A stretch of 64,000 bases of DNA from Saccharopolyspora sp. NFXS83 (GCF_026241095.1 NZ_JAPFGB010000009.1:186001-250000); one strand, 5' to 3'. Shown: positions 9,270 to 18,754, counted from the stretch's first letter. Program-made: numbers and translations. Notes: generated from the letters alone by a model not told the origin.

Positions 9270-9929
9270 CTAGCGGTGGGTGAGGCCCGCTTCGTAGGCG
9301 ATCAGGCCTGCCTGGACGCGGTTGGTGCAGTCGAGCTTGACCAGGGTCCGGGAGACGTAGCCCTTGATCGTGGCCTCCGACAGGTAGAGGCGTTCCCCGA
9401 TCTGCGCGTTGGACAGGCCCTCGCCGATGCCGGTGAGCACTTCCCGCTCGCGTTCGGTGAGCTCGCGGATCGAGGCCAGCGCGCGCTGCCTGCCGGTCTG
9501 CTGCCCGGAGGACGCGGTGATCAGCCGCTTCGCCGCCTCCGGCGACAGCACCGTGTGCCCGTCCGCGGCGACCCGCACCAGCCCGATCAGATCTTCCGGC
9601 GGCGTCGACTTCACCAGGAACCCGGAAGCCCCGGCGCGCAACGCTCGCAGCACGTACTGGTCGGCGTCGAACGTCGTCAACGCGACCACCGCGGGCGGGT
9701 TCGGCAGCGCGCTGATCCGCTCCGTCGCGGTCAGCCCGTCCACTCCCGGCATCCGCAGGTCCATCAGCACCACGTGCGGCCGGTGCCGGACCACCGCCTC
9801 CACGGCCGCCGCGCCGTCCTGGGCGTCGTCGACGACCTCGATGTCCGGCGCCGAACCGAGGATGGTGCGCAGGTGCGCGCACACCATCGGCTCGTCGTCG
9901 ACCAGCACGACGCGGATCGGTTCGCTCAC
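9270..9929 (-). CDS. NarL/LuxR-family response regulator
   Basis: A 219-residue two-domain regulator. The receiver domain begins IRVVLVDDEP, with D57 in LMDLRMPG as the phosphoacceptor, T in LTTFDADQ and K in GFLVKSTPPE. The DNA-binding domain has the LuxR pattern LTEREREVLTGIGEGLSNAQIGERLYLSEATIKGYVSRTL (split: LTEREREVLTGIGEGLSN, AQIGERLYLSEATIKGYV). The GTG at 9929 directly precedes the conserved receiver strand, whereas the longer open frame upstream is low-complexity and overlaps the kinase gene. It is 25 bp downstream of its partner histidine kinase on the same strand, so the pair is one operon. The target genes are not evident. Confidence 0.92.
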   Translation of the reverse strand: MSEPIRVVLVDDEPMVCAHLRTILGSAPDIEVVDDAQDGAAAVEAVVRHRPHVVLMDLRMPGVDGLTATERISALPNPPAVVALTTFDADQYVLRALRAGASGFLVKSTPPEDLIGLVRVAADGHTVLSPEAAKRLITASSGQQTGRQRALASIRELTEREREVLTGIGEGLSNAQIGERLYLSEATIKGYVSRTLVKLDCTNRVQAGLIAYEAGLTHR

Positions 9930-9954
9930 CCCAGAGTCCCCGTTCGGCAAGGCA

Positions 9955-11205
9955 CTAGCCGGAAACGGCTTCGGCCGTGGGCACGTACCCCGGAAGTATC
10001 GCACCCACCTCGAACCCGCCATCGCCGGTCGGGCCGGAGTGGAAGGTGCCACCGACGAGTTCCACCCGCTGCCGCAGCCCGAGCAGCCCCGCCCCCGCAC
10101 CGTGCCTGGCGAGCTCCCCGGCCGAGTCCGGTCGCGTGTTGCGCACCGCCAGCCGCACCCGGTCCGGGCCGTACTCCACGTGCACCTCGACGGAGCTGCC
10201 GGGCGCGTGCTTGTGCACGTTCGTCAACGCCTCCTGCACCACGCGGTAGGCGGCGCGGCCCACCGACGGCGAGACCTCGGTGGTGCTGCCGAGCTCGGTG
10301 AGCCGGATCGGGACGCCCACCGCTTCCGTCTCGGCGACCAGCCCGGAGAGGTCCGGAGCCGAGGTGGTCGCGGTCCGGTCCATCCGCTCGTCCCCGGAGC
10401 GCAGCACGCCGAGGAAATCGCGCAGCTCGTCCAACGCCTGGCAGCCGCCGGAGCGCAGTTCCTCGGCGGCGGTCCGGGTGGCGGTGTCCGGCGCGGTCAC
10501 GCCCAGCGCGCCCGCCTGCAGCACCATCAGGCTCACCCGGTGGGTCACCACGTCGTGCATCTCGGTGGCCATCTTCGCCCGCTCGTCCGCGCGGGCCTGC
10601 TCGGCCAGCAGCTGCTGCTCCCGCTCCGCCCGGTCGGCCCGGTCCCGCAGCGCCGCGACGAGCCGCCGCCGCTCGCCGATCCACAACCCGAGCACCGCGG
10701 GGAACGCGGTGACCCAGAAGGCGTTGCCGAGGGCTTCGCCGTCCGGATGCGTCCACGGCCGCAGCGCGGTGCACACCCCGACGGCGACCAGGATCCAGCC
10801 CGCGACGCGCGGCCGTGGCCGCGTCTCGTAGGCGGCGAACGCGTAGATGACGAACACCAGATCGGGCGGCATCCACGGGTCGGCCCGCTTGTTCATCGGC
10901 AGGAACGCCCCGACGCCCGTCGAGTACGTGAGCACGTGCAGGAGCATCGCCGCCACCCCGATGGCCAGCAGCACCGCGGAAAAGCGGCGGCGCACCAGCA
11001 ACCCCAGCGTGAACAGGTTCATCAGGACGGTCGAGACCCACTGGCCGCCCATCCAGCCGTAGTCCTGCGGCGGCAGGTCCGGCGGGTTCAGCGAGGCGAG
11101 GATCGGGCCGAGCGGCAGCAGGACGGCGACCAGCACCACGTCGAACACCGCGGCCCGCGGCGTGTCCCACAGGTGTCGCCATAGCGGGCGTTGCACAACG
11201 CACAC
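9955..11205 (-). CDS. DesK/NarX-type sensor histidine kinase
   Basis: A 416-residue kinase with about five hydrophobic segments in the first 180 residues, then a coiled dimerisation region rich in Arg and Glu (180-215). The phosphoacceptor is H217 in MHDVVTHRV, characteristic of the HisKA_3 family. The ATP-binding domain shows VVQEALTNVHKHAP and a final GLLGLRQRVELVGG. It signals to the NarL-type regulator encoded 25 bp downstream. The sensed stimulus is unknown; the sensor part is entirely membrane-embedded with short loops, which usually means sensing of membrane state or a cell-envelope stress (family knowledge, not shown here). Confidence 0.88.
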   Translation of the reverse strand: MCVVQRPLWRHLWDTPRAAVFDVVLVAVLLPLGPILASLNPPDLPPQDYGWMGGQWVSTVLMNLFTLGLLVRRRFSAVLLAIGVAAMLLHVLTYSTGVGAFLPMNKRADPWMPPDLVFVIYAFAAYETRPRPRVAGWILVAVGVCTALRPWTHPDGEALGNAFWVTAFPAVLGLWIGERRRLVAALRDRADRAEREQQLLAEQARADERAKMATEMHDVVTHRVSLMVLQAGALGVTAPDTATRTAAEELRSGGCQALDELRDFLGVLRSGDERMDRTATTSAPDLSGLVAETEAVGVPIRLTELGSTTEVSPSVGRAAYRVVQEALTNVHKHAPGSSVEVHVEYGPDRVRLAVRNTRPDSAGELARHGAGAGLLGLRQRVELVGGTFHSGPTGDGGFEVGAILPGYVPTAEAVSG

Positions 11206-11381
11206 GGTAGCCGCGCCGCGGGACCGTTCGGTCCGGATGCGCGCCGGTCGGCGGCCATGAACCTACGAAAGTCGCACGGTGGGACGACTTCGGTGCGGCC
11301 GGAACCAGACCGAACGCCGTCGCGATGATCCCCGCCGTCGCCGTGGAATGGACACCGTCCACGGAAGTCCTGGGGGAGAAC

Positions 11382-12866
11382 ATGCACACAGCGGTGCCCA
11401 CCACCACGAGCCCACCGTCCAGAACCGAGTCCCCGCCGGCGTTCGCGAACAGGCCGCTCCTGCTCATCGCCGCGGTGTTCACGGCGGTCCACCTGAGCGC
11501 GAGCGCGTTCGGCGGGTACTGGATCGACGAGGTCTACATGCTGGCCATCGGCCGGTACCACCCGGACTGGGGGTACGTGGACCAGCCGCCGCTGGCGCCG
11601 CTGCTGGCCGGGGCGATGGAGTGGCTCGCGCCGAACTCCATGTTGCTGCTGCGGTTGCCCGCCACGCTGATCTCGGCGAGCGGGATCTTCCTCGCCGGGT
11701 TGCTGGCGAAGGAGCTCGGTGGCGACCGGCGCAGCCAGGTGATCACGGGGCTCGCGTTCGCGACCGGGGTGTGGACGTCGCTGATCGCGCACTGGATCAC
11801 CCCGTACACGCTGGAAGTGCCGCTGTGGATGCTGCTGTGCTGGCTGCTGGTGCGCTGGTGCCGGCAGCACGCGGAAGGTCGCGCCGACGACCGGTCGCTG
11901 CTCGCGCTCGGCGTAGTCATCGGCGTGGCGATGCAAACGAAGGTCCACGTCGCCGTGCTGTGCGCGGCGTTGCTGGGCTGCCTGCTGGTGTTCGGTCCGC
12001 GTGACCTGCTGCGGCGCCCGATGTTCTGGGGGTGCGCCGGGATCGCGCTGGTCATCGCGGCACCGACGTTGATCTGGCAGGCGGCGCACGGGTGGCCGCA
12101 GCTCGCGATGGCCGAGGTGGTCATGGCGGAAACGCCGACGCTCAGCGACGGCAGGGCGGGAGCGGCGCTCTCGTTCTCGTACGCGGGAGTGCTCGGAGCC
12201 TGCTTGTGCCTGTACGGCACCGCACGGCTGCTGTTCGCCGCGGAGTTCCGGACGTACCGGTTCATCGGAGCTGCGGCCCTCGTGCAGTACGCGTTCTACA
12301 TCGCCACCAGCGGGCGGCCGTACTACGTCATCGGCATGTACGGCGTGCTGATGGCGGCGGGCGCGGTGGCCTTCCAGCGCAGGCGCGAAGCGCGGGCCGC
12401 GACCGGGCGGCGCGGCCTGAACTGGGCGATCTGGCCCGCCGCCGCGCTGTCGGTGCTCGCGGCGGGCGGCGTGGTCTGGCTGTCGACGTTGCTGACCTCG
12501 GCGTTCGGGGTGCCCGCGGACCGGTCGCTCGCGCAGGACGTCTCGGCGGCCTACCGGCAGTTGCCCGCCGGCACCCGCGAGCACACCGCTGTGGTCGGGG
12601 AGAGTTACATCCTGGCGGCGATGCTCGACGCGCGGTCCGACGAGTACGGGCTGCCGCTGGCGCACAGCCCGCACCGCGGCTACGGGTACTTCGGCCCGCC
12701 GGACCCGTCCGCCGAGAACGTGCTGATCGCCGGCAACGATCCGGCGAGGTGGCGGCCGTACTTCGCGGAGGTGCGGCAGGTCGGCCACGGCGGTATCCCG
12801 GTGTGGCTGCTCACCGATCGGCAGGAACCGTGGCCGCAGCTGTGGGAACAGGTCCGCGAGCTGTAG
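11382..12866 (+). CDS. ArnT/GT39-like polytopic glycosyltransferase
   Basis: A 494-residue membrane enzyme that should transfer a sugar from a polyprenyl-phosphate donor on the outer face of the membrane. After the first helix it has YWIDEVYMLAIGRYHPDWG, with the acidic pair D49-E50 typical of the GT39/GT83 superfamily active site, and then VDQPPLAPLLAG. About ten hydrophobic helices follow, with a soluble C-terminal domain of roughly 120 residues. The acceptor is unknown. ATG 11382 is preceded by GGGGGAG; an ATG 57 bases further upstream is in frame. No sugar-synthesis genes are adjacent, so it appears to be a stand-alone gene divergent from the kinase operon. Confidence 0.8.
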   Translation: MHTAVPTTTSPPSRTESPPAFANRPLLLIAAVFTAVHLSASAFGGYWIDEVYMLAIGRYHPDWGYVDQPPLAPLLAGAMEWLAPNSMLLLRLPATLISASGIFLAGLLAKELGGDRRSQVITGLAFATGVWTSLIAHWITPYTLEVPLWMLLCWLLVRWCRQHAEGRADDRSLLALGVVIGVAMQTKVHVAVLCAALLGCLLVFGPRDLLRRPMFWGCAGIALVIAAPTLIWQAAHGWPQLAMAEVVMAETPTLSDGRAGAALSFSYAGVLGACLCLYGTARLLFAAEFRTYRFIGAAALVQYAFYIATSGRPYYVIGMYGVLMAAGAVAFQRRREARAATGRRGLNWAIWPAAALSVLAAGGVVWLSTLLTSAFGVPADRSLAQDVSAAYRQLPAGTREHTAVVGESYILAAMLDARSDEYGLPLAHSPHRGYGYFGPPDPSAENVLIAGNDPARWRPYFAEVRQVGHGGIPVWLLTDRQEPWPQLWEQVREL

Positions 12867-12998
12867 TGGGACCGTTCCTCCCGTGCTCGGGGCGCTCGGC
12901 GACGATTCGCCTGCCGACGACCGGGAAGCCGACCGGCCGGTGCGCGGGAGCTGACACCATGGCCATCACCACCTCACCAGCGGATCGGAGACCGCGAA

Positions 12999-13514
12999 GT
13001 GTCCACAGCAGACAGTCCGGCGAGCTCGGCGGTGCGGTTGCGCCCACCTCGCCACCGCATCGAACGCAGAGCCATCGGCTGGTGGTCCGTGCAGGCCGCG
13101 ACGCTGGTCTTACCGCCGCTGATCGCCCTCGCGGTGCTCGCCGCGCTGATCGAACCCGCCCGCCCCTGGCTGTTGCTGGGACTGGCCGCGGTGGCAGTGC
13201 TCGGCGTGCCCTACCTGGTCGTGATGCCGCAATGGCGCTACCGGGTGCACCGCTGGGAGAACACCGACGACGCCGTCTACACGGCCGCGGGCTGGTTGCG
13301 GCAGGAGTGGCGGGTGGCGCCGATGTCGCGGATCCAGACCGTGGACACCGTGCGCGGCCCGCTGCAGCGGATGTTCGGGCTCTCCAGCGTCACCGTCACC
13401 ACCGCTTCCGCGGCCGGGCCGCTGCGCATCGACGGCCTCGACCACCGGGTGGCCGCCGAGCTCGTCGACGTGCTCACCGCCACCACGCAGGCCGCGCGCG
13501 GGGACGCGACGTGA
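12999..13514 (+). CDS. PH-domain membrane protein (bPH2, YdbS-like)
   Basis: A 171-residue protein with two hydrophobic helices (about 31-72) followed by a bacterial PH domain that begins RYRVHRWENTDDAVYTAAGWL and contains the family signature VAPMSRIQTVDTVRGPLQRMFGL (split: VAPMSRIQTVDT, VRGPLQRMFGL). This is the YdbS layout. It is followed with a four-base GTGA overlap by a larger PH-domain protein, a conserved YdbS-YdbT-type pair. Function is not established; in Bacillus the pair affects resistance to certain bacteriocins (family knowledge). The GTG start has CGGAG upstream. Confidence 0.82.
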   Translation: MSTADSPASSAVRLRPPRHRIERRAIGWWSVQAATLVLPPLIALAVLAALIEPARPWLLLGLAAVAVLGVPYLVVMPQWRYRVHRWENTDDAVYTAAGWLRQEWRVAPMSRIQTVDTVRGPLQRMFGLSSVTVTTASAAGPLRIDGLDHRVAAELVDVLTATTQAARGDAT

Positions 13515-14989
13515 GCGCGGCGGCCGACTGGCGGCGGCTCGACGCGAAGGTCGTGCTGGTGCTGCTGATCCTGGTGCTGGCACCGCTGATCCCGACCGCG
13601 GGCGTGATGCTCATCGCGGGGGCGAACCCGGTCGTGGTCGCCTCGATGTCCGGGATCTGGGCGGGCGCCGCCGTCGTGCTCACCGGGATCGCCGCGCTGG
13701 ACTGGTGGTTCACCACCTACCGGATCAGCGACGAGCGGGTGGAGCTGCGCAAGGGGGCGCTCTCGCGCAGCCACCGGTCGCTGCCCCGCGACCGCGTCCG
13801 CAGCGTCGACCTCACCGCCGACCCGGTGCACCGGCTGCTCGGGCTGTCCGTCGTGAAGATCGGCACCGGGGCACAGGCGGACGGCGAGCTCAAGCTCGAC
13901 GGCGTCGCCCGGCCGGACGCGGAGCGGATCCGGGCGGCCCTGCTGCTCCGCGAGTCCACCTCGGACTCGGAAGTGGCGGACGGGGCGCTGGCCCGGCTGC
14001 GCCCGGTGTGGCTGCTCTACTCCGGCGTGACGATGTCGTTGATCCTGGCCGTGTGGGGCGCGATCGCCTCGGCGTTCGGCTCGTTCTCCGAGCTGTTCGC
14101 GAAGTTCGGCCTGTACCGGGCGATCGGGGAGGAGTTCCGGTCGGTGCCGCTGTGGCTGGGCATCGGCGTTCCCGCGCTGGGGGCGGTGCTGATCGGGGTC
14201 CTCGGGTCGTTCCTGCTGTCGCTGGAGCTGTGGTGGAACTTCACCCTCACCCGGGAGTCCTCCGGGACGCTGCGGGTGCGGCGAGGGCTGCTCACCAAGC
14301 GGTCGATCTCCTTGGAGGAGAAGCGGCTTCGCGGTGTCGAGGTGTCCGAGCCGCTGCTGCTGCGCTGGACCCGAGGTGCTCGCACCAACGCGGTCGCCAC
14401 CGGCCTCAGCGACGACAAGGACGGCAGCCAGCCGGACGCGAAGACGCTGCTGCCGCCCGCGCCGCGCGCCGAAGCTCGGCGGGTCGCCGCCGAGGCCCTG
14501 GGGGAGGACCGGTTCCCCGCCGACGGGTTCACCGGACACCCGGCCGCCGCGCTGCGCAGGCGGATCACCTGGGCGCTGCTGTCGGCGCTGCCGTTCGCGG
14601 CGGCGGCGATCGTGTGCGCGGTGCTCGGCTGGATCCCGACCGGCCTCGCCGTGGGGGTGGTGGTGCTCAGCGCGCTGATCGCGGTCGCGTTCGGCGTCGA
14701 CGCCTACCGGAACCTGGGGCACCGGCTGCACGAGGGGTACCTGCTCAGCAGGCGCGGTACGGCGGTGCGGCGGACCGTCGCGTTGCAGCGCGCCGGGATC
14801 ATCGGCTGGCGGTTCGAGCAGTCGGTGTTCCAGCGCCGGTCCGGGCTGGTGGACGTCGTCGCCACCACCGCCGCGGGTTCGGGGCGCTACGCGGTGCCGG
14901 ACGTGCGCACCGGGGACGGTCTCGCGTTCGCCGACGAAGCGGTGCCGGAGCTGCTCGCGCCATTCCTCGAACCGATCCCTGACGATTAA
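13511..14989 (+). CDS. Large PH-domain membrane protein (bPH2 repeats, YdbT-like)
   Basis: A 492-residue membrane protein made of repeated two-helix plus bPH2 units. The first unit has DWWFTTYRISDERVELRKGAL and LPRDRVRSVDL; the second has WWNFTLTRESSGTLRVRRGLL and SLEEKRLRGVEV; the third has GHRLHEGYLLSRRGTAVRRTV and LQRAGIIGWRFEQSVFQRRSG. This three-unit arrangement is that of YdbT. It overlaps the preceding YdbS-like gene by four bases, so both are co-translated and probably form a complex in the membrane. The biochemical role is unknown. A strong convergent terminator hairpin lies downstream at 15102-15156. Confidence 0.82.
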   Translation: MSAAADWRRLDAKVVLVLLILVLAPLIPTAGVMLIAGANPVVVASMSGIWAGAAVVLTGIAALDWWFTTYRISDERVELRKGALSRSHRSLPRDRVRSVDLTADPVHRLLGLSVVKIGTGAQADGELKLDGVARPDAERIRAALLLRESTSDSEVADGALARLRPVWLLYSGVTMSLILAVWGAIASAFGSFSELFAKFGLYRAIGEEFRSVPLWLGIGVPALGAVLIGVLGSFLLSLELWWNFTLTRESSGTLRVRRGLLTKRSISLEEKRLRGVEVSEPLLLRWTRGARTNAVATGLSDDKDGSQPDAKTLLPPAPRAEARRVAAEALGEDRFPADGFTGHPAAALRRRITWALLSALPFAAAAIVCAVLGWIPTGLAVGVVVLSALIAVAFGVDAYRNLGHRLHEGYLLSRRGTAVRRTVALQRAGIIGWRFEQSVFQRRSGLVDVVATTAAGSGRYAVPDVRTGDGLAFADEAVPELLAPFLEPIPDD

Positions 14990-15101
14990 TACCGACGGCA
15001 GATAGGGCCATTCGGGTGAGATGCGTTTCGCATTGAAGCGGAACCAGCCAGGAGGCAGGCGGAAAACGGCACGATCTGGAGATCAACTACAGGATTAATC
15101 C

Positions 15102-15156
15102 GACTTGAAGAATCGGAGCCGAGCGGGTGCGGATCGTGCCACCCGCTCGGTTCTTC
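15102..15156. terminator. Bidirectional terminator hairpin
   Basis: Stem CCGAGCGGGTG (15119-15129) pairs perfectly with CACCCGCTCGG (15140-15150), with outer GAAGAA / TTCTTC pairing beyond a bulge. It lies between the convergent YdbT-like and DUF397 genes, so it can serve both. Confidence 0.7.
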
Positions 15157-15209
15157 AGTTGGTTCCCGCGACGCGGCCGGTGCGGCCGGAGGGCGCGGTC
15201 AATCCAGGG

Positions 15210-15401
15210 TCAGCGGTCGAACTCGCCGCGCTTGAGGACTCCGAGAAAGTCCTCCCACCGCGCGGGCTCGACGGCGAAGTAGCCACCCGGTCGGTCCTTC
15301 GTATCGCGCACGCCGATGCGCCCGACCCCGAAGCCGACCTCCACGCATTGCCCTTGGTGCGTGCTACGGGTGCTGGTCCGCCAACCCGTGAGGTATTCCA
15401 T
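15210..15401 (-). CDS. DUF397 domain protein
   Basis: A 63-residue protein with the DUF397 pattern: GWRTSTRSTHQGQCVEVGFG followed by VRDTKDRPGGYFAVEPARWEDFLGVLKRGEFD (split: VRDTKDRPGGYFA, VEPARWEDFLGVLKRGEFD). It begins with ATG immediately after the TAG stop of the upstream XRE gene (TAGATG), so the two are translationally coupled. Such pairs (whiJ-like regulator plus small DUF397 protein) are abundant in filamentous actinomycetes, where they influence development and antibiotic production. The DUF397 partner is thought to modulate the DNA-binding partner; this is family knowledge, not evident from the sequence. Confidence 0.9.
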   Translation of the reverse strand: MEYLTGWRTSTRSTHQGQCVEVGFGVGRIGVRDTKDRPGGYFAVEPARWEDFLGVLKRGEFDR

Positions 15402-16250
15402 CTACAGCTCTCCTATGCGCTCGTGAATCACTTGAATAGACCCTTCCGGGTCGATCGCGTGTGCGCGTAGATGGTCCATCATCGTCACGTATTTGGACAG
15501 CTCGTTATCTCGTTCGAGGTATAACCCGCCCACGTGGGTTTCCAGATAGACGACATCCGGATCCACGTGATTGGAGTAGCGCAGGATGACGAATGGACCT
15601 GCCTGCGCGGGATGTGCGCCCGCGTCCAGCGGCATGACCTGCAGCGTCACGTTCGGCAGTTCCGCCAAAGTGAGCAAGTGCTCCAACTGGCGGCGCAATA
15701 CGGCCGAACCGCCCACTCCGCGTCGCAACGCCGTTTCGCCGATTACGGCCCACAGGTCCAAGGGCTGAGAACCGGTGATCCGGTCCTGGCGCTGCATCCG
15801 CAGCTCCACGCGGCGCCCGATCTCCGGTTCGTTGGCCCGGATCAAAGTGGATCTGGTGATGGCGTAGGCGTACTCCGCGGTCTGCAGCAGCCCGGGGACG
15901 GCTTCCGACTCCCAGGTGTGCATGGACGAGGCCTCGGCCTCCAGACCGACGTACGTCTCGTACCACTCGGGCAGCACGTCGCTGTAGGAGTGCCACCAGC
16001 CGCGCTTGCGCGCGTCTCTGGCCAGGTTGATCAACTGCTCGCGTTCGGCGCCGTTGACGGCGTAGAAGTCCAGCAGAGCGCTGACGTCTCCGATGGAGGG
16101 CGAGCGCTTCGCCGTTTCGAATCTGCCTATTTTCGCCTGGGTGCAACCGAGGTGGGTGGCGGCCTGCTGCTGCGTGACCTCCGCCAGCCCTCGAAGCCTG
16201 CGCAGCTCCGCGGCGAGGCGGCGACGGCGCACCGTGGGACTCACTGTCAT
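15402..16250 (-). CDS. XRE-family regulator with DUF5753 domain (WhiJ-type)
   Basis: A 282-residue regulator. The N-terminal helix-turn-helix is RRLAAELRRLRGLAEVTQQQ followed by AATHLGCTQAKIGRFETAKRS (split as shown), residues about 10-60. The rest is the DUF5753 domain, marked by WWHSYSDVLPEWYETYVGLE, VPGLLQTAEYAYAI and the C-terminal GPFVILRY. It is paired with the DUF397 gene directly downstream. The ligand is unknown. A 333 bp non-coding stretch precedes its start. Confidence 0.9.
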   Translation of the reverse strand: MTVSPTVRRRRLAAELRRLRGLAEVTQQQAATHLGCTQAKIGRFETAKRSPSIGDVSALLDFYAVNGAEREQLINLARDARKRGWWHSYSDVLPEWYETYVGLEAEASSMHTWESEAVPGLLQTAEYAYAITRSTLIRANEPEIGRRVELRMQRQDRITGSQPLDLWAVIGETALRRGVGGSAVLRRQLEHLLTLAELPNVTLQVMPLDAGAHPAQAGPFVILRYSNHVDPDVVYLETHVGGLYLERDNELSKYVTMMDHLRAHAIDPEGSIQVIHERIGEL

Positions 16251-16583
16251 GGAGATCAGTGTCCACCCTGCGAACCGAGCGTCACCATCGTGTCACCCAA
16301 CCGACATCCGCCCGGCCGGATTCGAGGCGTGCCCCCAGGCCCGAATCGGCCCTCCGAACGCCCGGCGAGCGTTCCAGCGGCCGGCCCCGGCGGCGGTCCC
16401 GCGCGGTCTCGGTCCTGGTGCGGGACCTGGGTTTCCCGGCCGAGTCCTGCTCAGATGCCAGACCGAGTCGACATGGGGGGATCGATCCGCAAGATCGCGG
16501 AAAGCGCTCACTCAGAGCGACGAACCGGGGCGAGCGTGCGGGGACCGCCCTCCTGAGACGAGTGACGCCCGCCCCGCCGCCGG
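16251..16583. other. Non-coding gap upstream of the XRE/DUF397 pair
   Basis: This 333 bp stretch separates the start of the XRE gene from the 3' end of the pyruvate oxidase gene, both minus strand. Frames through it are interrupted or of Arg/Pro-rich shadow composition. I see no gene, tRNA or clear hairpin; it probably holds the XRE promoter. Confidence 0.5.
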
Positions 16584-18317
16584 TCATGGCCGGGGAACGT
16601 TGCGCAGGTTGCTGCGCGCCAGCTGCACCATCTTTCCCACCCCGCCGGAGAGCACCGTCCGGCTCACCGCCAGCGCGAAACCCTTCACCTGGGTACCGGT
16701 GATCCGCGGCGGAATGGACAGCGCGTTCGGGTCGGTGACCACGTCGACGAGCGCGGGCCCCGGATGCGCCAGCGCCCCCGCCAGCGCATCGCGCACCTGA
16801 GCGGGCTTGTCCACCCGCACCGAATGGATCCCCGCCGCGGCGGCCACGGCCGCGAAGTCGATCGAATCGTGGTCGGTGCCGAAATCCGGCATCCCGTCCA
16901 CCAGCATCTCCAGCTTCACCATGCCCAGCGAGGAGTTGTTGAACACCACCAGCTTCACCGGCAGCCGATGCGTGCGGAGGCTGAACAGGTCTCCCAGCAG
17001 CATGGACAACCCGCCGTCACCCGACATCGAGATGACCTGCCTGCCCCGGTCGACGACCTGCGCGCCGATCGCCTGCGGCAGGGCGTTGGCCATCGACCCG
17101 TGCACGAACGAGCCCAGCACCCGCCGGTGCGCGTTCGGGCTGACGTACCGGGCCGCCCACACGTTGCACATCCCGGTGTCCACGGTGAACACGGCGTCCT
17201 CGGCGGCCAGGTCGTCGAGCACGTCGGCGACGTACTCCGGGTGGATCGGGACCTGGTTCTCCACGTTCGTGGTGTAGGACTCGACGACCTGCTCCAACTG
17301 GTCCGCGTGCTCGCGCAGCATCCGGTCCAGGAAGCTCCGGTCGGTCTTCTGCCGCAGCTTCGGCAGCACCGCCCGGATCGTCTCCCGCACGTCGCCCTGC
17401 ACCGCCAGGTCCAGCACCGTGCGCCTTCCCAGGTGCGTCGGGTCGATGTCGACCTGGACGGTGTTGGCCTGCGGCAGGAAGTTGTCGTACGGGAAGTCGG
17501 TGCCCAGCAGCACCACCCGGTCCGCCTTCTGCATCGCCTGCTGGCAGGCGCCGTAGCCGAGCAGACCGCTCATGCCCACGTCGTAGGGGTTGTCGTACTG
17601 GATCCACTCCTTGCCGCGCAGCGCGTGCCCGACCGGGGAGTGCAGCGCGCCCGCCAGCTCCATCACCTCGTGGTGCGCGCCGCGGGTTCCCGCGCCGCAG
17701 AACAACATCACCCGCTCCGCCGAGTTCAGCGACTCGGCGAGCTTGTCCACCTGCGTGGGCGAGGGCACCACCGTCGGCGGCTCGGAGTGCACCGTGCCGC
17801 TGCCGGTGGGGCGAGCGGCCGACTTGTGCGCGACGTCGCCCGGCAGCACCAGCACCGACACCCCGCGGTGCCCGACGGCGGTCTGCATCGCGCTGCGCAG
17901 CAGCCGCGGCATCTGCTCCGGCTGGGAGAGCAGTTCGCAGAAGTGGCTGCACTCGTTGAACAGCTCCTCCGGGTGGGTTTCCTGGAAGAAGCCGGTGCCG
18001 ATCTGCTCCGACGGGATATGGGAGGCCAGTGCGAGCACCGGTGCACTGCTGCGATGCGCGTCGTAGAGCCCGTTGATCAAGTGCAGGTTGCCCGGCCCGC
18101 AACTTCCCGCGCAGACCGCCAGACGCCCGGTGAGCTGGGCTTCGGCGCTGGCCGCGAACGCCGCCGCCTCCTCGTGCCGGACGTGAACCCACTCGATGCC
18201 CTCGGTGCGGCGGACCGCGTCCACCACCGGGTTGAGGCTGTCCCCGACGATCCCGTAGATCCGTTGTACTCCTGCTTGCACGAGCACTTCGATGAACTGG
18301 TCGGCCACGGTCGGCAT
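16584..18317 (-). CDS. poxB: Pyruvate oxidase / pyruvate:quinone dehydrogenase (PoxB type)
   Basis: A 577-residue thiamine-diphosphate and FAD enzyme that oxidises pyruvate to acetate and CO2, passing electrons to membrane quinones. The catalytic glutamate is E50 in HVRHEEAAAFAASAEAQLTG, and the central domain begins around residue 190. The ThDP motif is GDGGLSMLLGDLFSLRTHRL ending in VVFNNSSLGM. Full length and these motifs favour PoxB over acetolactate synthase, because the N-terminus lacks the usual large-subunit leader and no small subunit gene (ilvN) is adjacent. The C-terminus lacks an obvious amphipathic membrane-binding peptide, so quinone coupling is inferred from the family. It stands alone on the minus strand. 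Confidence 0.85.
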   Translation of the reverse strand: MPTVADQFIEVLVQAGVQRIYGIVGDSLNPVVDAVRRTEGIEWVHVRHEEAAAFAASAEAQLTGRLAVCAGSCGPGNLHLINGLYDAHRSSAPVLALASHIPSEQIGTGFFQETHPEELFNECSHFCELLSQPEQMPRLLRSAMQTAVGHRGVSVLVLPGDVAHKSAARPTGSGTVHSEPPTVVPSPTQVDKLAESLNSAERVMLFCGAGTRGAHHEVMELAGALHSPVGHALRGKEWIQYDNPYDVGMSGLLGYGACQQAMQKADRVVLLGTDFPYDNFLPQANTVQVDIDPTHLGRRTVLDLAVQGDVRETIRAVLPKLRQKTDRSFLDRMLREHADQLEQVVESYTTNVENQVPIHPEYVADVLDDLAAEDAVFTVDTGMCNVWAARYVSPNAHRRVLGSFVHGSMANALPQAIGAQVVDRGRQVISMSGDGGLSMLLGDLFSLRTHRLPVKLVVFNNSSLGMVKLEMLVDGMPDFGTDHDSIDFAAVAAAAGIHSVRVDKPAQVRDALAGALAHPGPALVDVVTDPNALSIPPRITGTQVKGFALAVSRTVLSGGVGKMVQLARSNLRNVPRP

Positions 18318-18592
18318 GCGCTCTCCCGGTACGTCGGGTTGCTGGTTCCTCCCGTCTACGCGGGGCGGTGCGAGCCCGCAACTTCACCGCTGCCGGCGGC
18401 TCGGCGTGCGTGGCGGGCCGACCCATGGCGGTTCCGGCGCGGACGACCGCCGTGTCGAAGACGAGTGCGGGCCGTAGCACGACGTTCACCGCCCGTTCGG
18501 GGGAAAGGGGTAACGTCTCCCCCTCAGCCGACGATCACCCTGTAGTCGACGTCGACGAGTTCCTCGAAAACCCCAGCAGGGAAGGAAAAACG

Positions 18593-18754
18593 GTGAGCCT
18601 GCGCCTTTACACCGTTTGCGCGCTGTCCGTGACCGCCTCGGCATTGGCCGGGCTGTTGTTCGGTGGGTTCATCGCCTCGGACGATCAGGAAGAGGCCGTT
18701 TCCGTGAACACCGTCTCGCAGACGGTGCCGGAGAGCACGCCTCGACTGCCCTGA
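18593..18754 (+). CDS. Small single-span membrane protein
   Basis: A 53-residue hypothetical protein with one hydrophobic helix (residues 5-28, LYTVCALSVTASALAGLLFG) and a polar, acidic tail. The GTG start has a strong GGGAAGG ribosome site 6-8 bases upstream, which is the main reason to believe it. It resembles in design the 68-residue protein encoded at 20353-20559 on the other strand. It lies 70 bp before bcp and may be co-transcribed. No function can be assigned. Confidence 0.6.
   Translation: MSLRLYTVCALSVTASALAGLLFGGFIASDDQEEAVSVNTVSQTVPESTPRLP

Noticed and set aside
15210-16250. Toxin-antitoxin interpretation of the XRE/DUF397 pair
   Set aside because: The XRE protein carries a DUF5753 sensing domain and the DUF397 partner is a known developmental regulator-type partner; there is no toxin-like domain.
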